NCBI GenBank assembly: GCA_900642245.1 | Contig: CAAAJI010000172.1 | Coordinates: 37,474 to 57,523 of the forward strand | Direction: 5' to 3' | Length of the DNA: 20,050 nucleotides | DNA from: Fragilaria radians | Lineage: Eukaryota > Bacillariophyta > Fragilariophyceae > Fragilariales > Fragilariaceae | Part shown: piece by piece, positions 19,985 through 20,050 of the stretch | Numbering within the stretch: the stretch's first letter is position 1 | Layout of the letters: each line of letters opens with the position of its first letter | Notes under the pieces: model-generated | The model's input: the letters and a program-made list of their open reading frames with translations, nothing else | What the model was told of the DNA's origin: nothing | Database searches by the model: none | Translations under genes and position numbers: made by a program

Positions 19985-20050
19985 GTAAGTTACGCTTTGT
20001 CGCGCTTACATTGATGGATTCTGTCTCTTGGATTTCTCAAACCAATGCTT

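Noticed and set aside
1..20050. tRNA genes, CRISPR arrays, intact retrotransposons or DNA transposons
   Set aside because: No B-box-like GGTTCGANNCC, no regularly spaced repeats, and no long terminal or inverted repeats with coding capacity were seen by eye. A computed scan could still find weak cases.

Overview
The window looks like nuclear DNA from a diatom or a close stramenopile relative. Genes are protein-coding with short GT-AG introns (107, 63 and 92 nt, plus one inferred 79 nt). Spacers are AT-rich. Two predicted plastid proteins carry a signal peptide followed by a phenylalanine at the predicted cleavage site, as in the ASAFAP plastid-import motif. The family mix (LRR receptor-like protein with a cytosolic disordered tail, trypsin with ShKT domains, secreted SET protein, nuclear DUF3172) is also typical of diatoms. 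Species was not determined.

Layout. 1-619 (-): 5' part of a protein kinase, N-lobe only, running off the left edge. 620-4523: 3.9 kb AT-rich spacer with no confident gene. 4524-5804 (-): secretory SET-domain protein built from two SET-like units. 5805-6816: divergent spacer with a CRE-like site near the next gene. 6817-8573 (+): plastid-type glutathione S-transferase with a CPYC motif, two exons. 8680-9624 (-): nuclear-encoded DUF3172 protein, probably plastid membrane. 9625-11376: spacer with broken ORF remnants and a small duplication. 11377-14106 (+): membrane sulfotransferase with a long disordered acidic N-terminus, two exons. 14144-15463 (-): secreted trypsin-like protease with two ShKT domains, tail-to-tail with the sulfotransferase (37 nt gap). 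15464-15980: short divergent spacer with a three-copy 12-13 nt repeat. About 15895-18477 (+): LRR receptor-like membrane protein with an uncertain 5' end. 18478-19832: spacer. 19833 to the right edge (+): first exon of a C2-domain protein.

There is no operon logic. Neighbours are mostly convergent or divergent singletons. Three adjacent genes (sulfotransferase, trypsin-ShKT, LRR protein) act in the secretory system or at the cell surface, and two (GST, DUF3172) probably in the plastid, but nothing in the sequence shows that they work together. I found no RNA gene, intact mobile element, CRISPR array or clearly new multi-gene system. The points most worth checking are the duplicated SET protein, the competing splice acceptors in the sulfotransferase gene, the possible 7-nt first coding exon of the LRR gene, and the plastid GST with its C-terminal extension and upstream CRE-like site.
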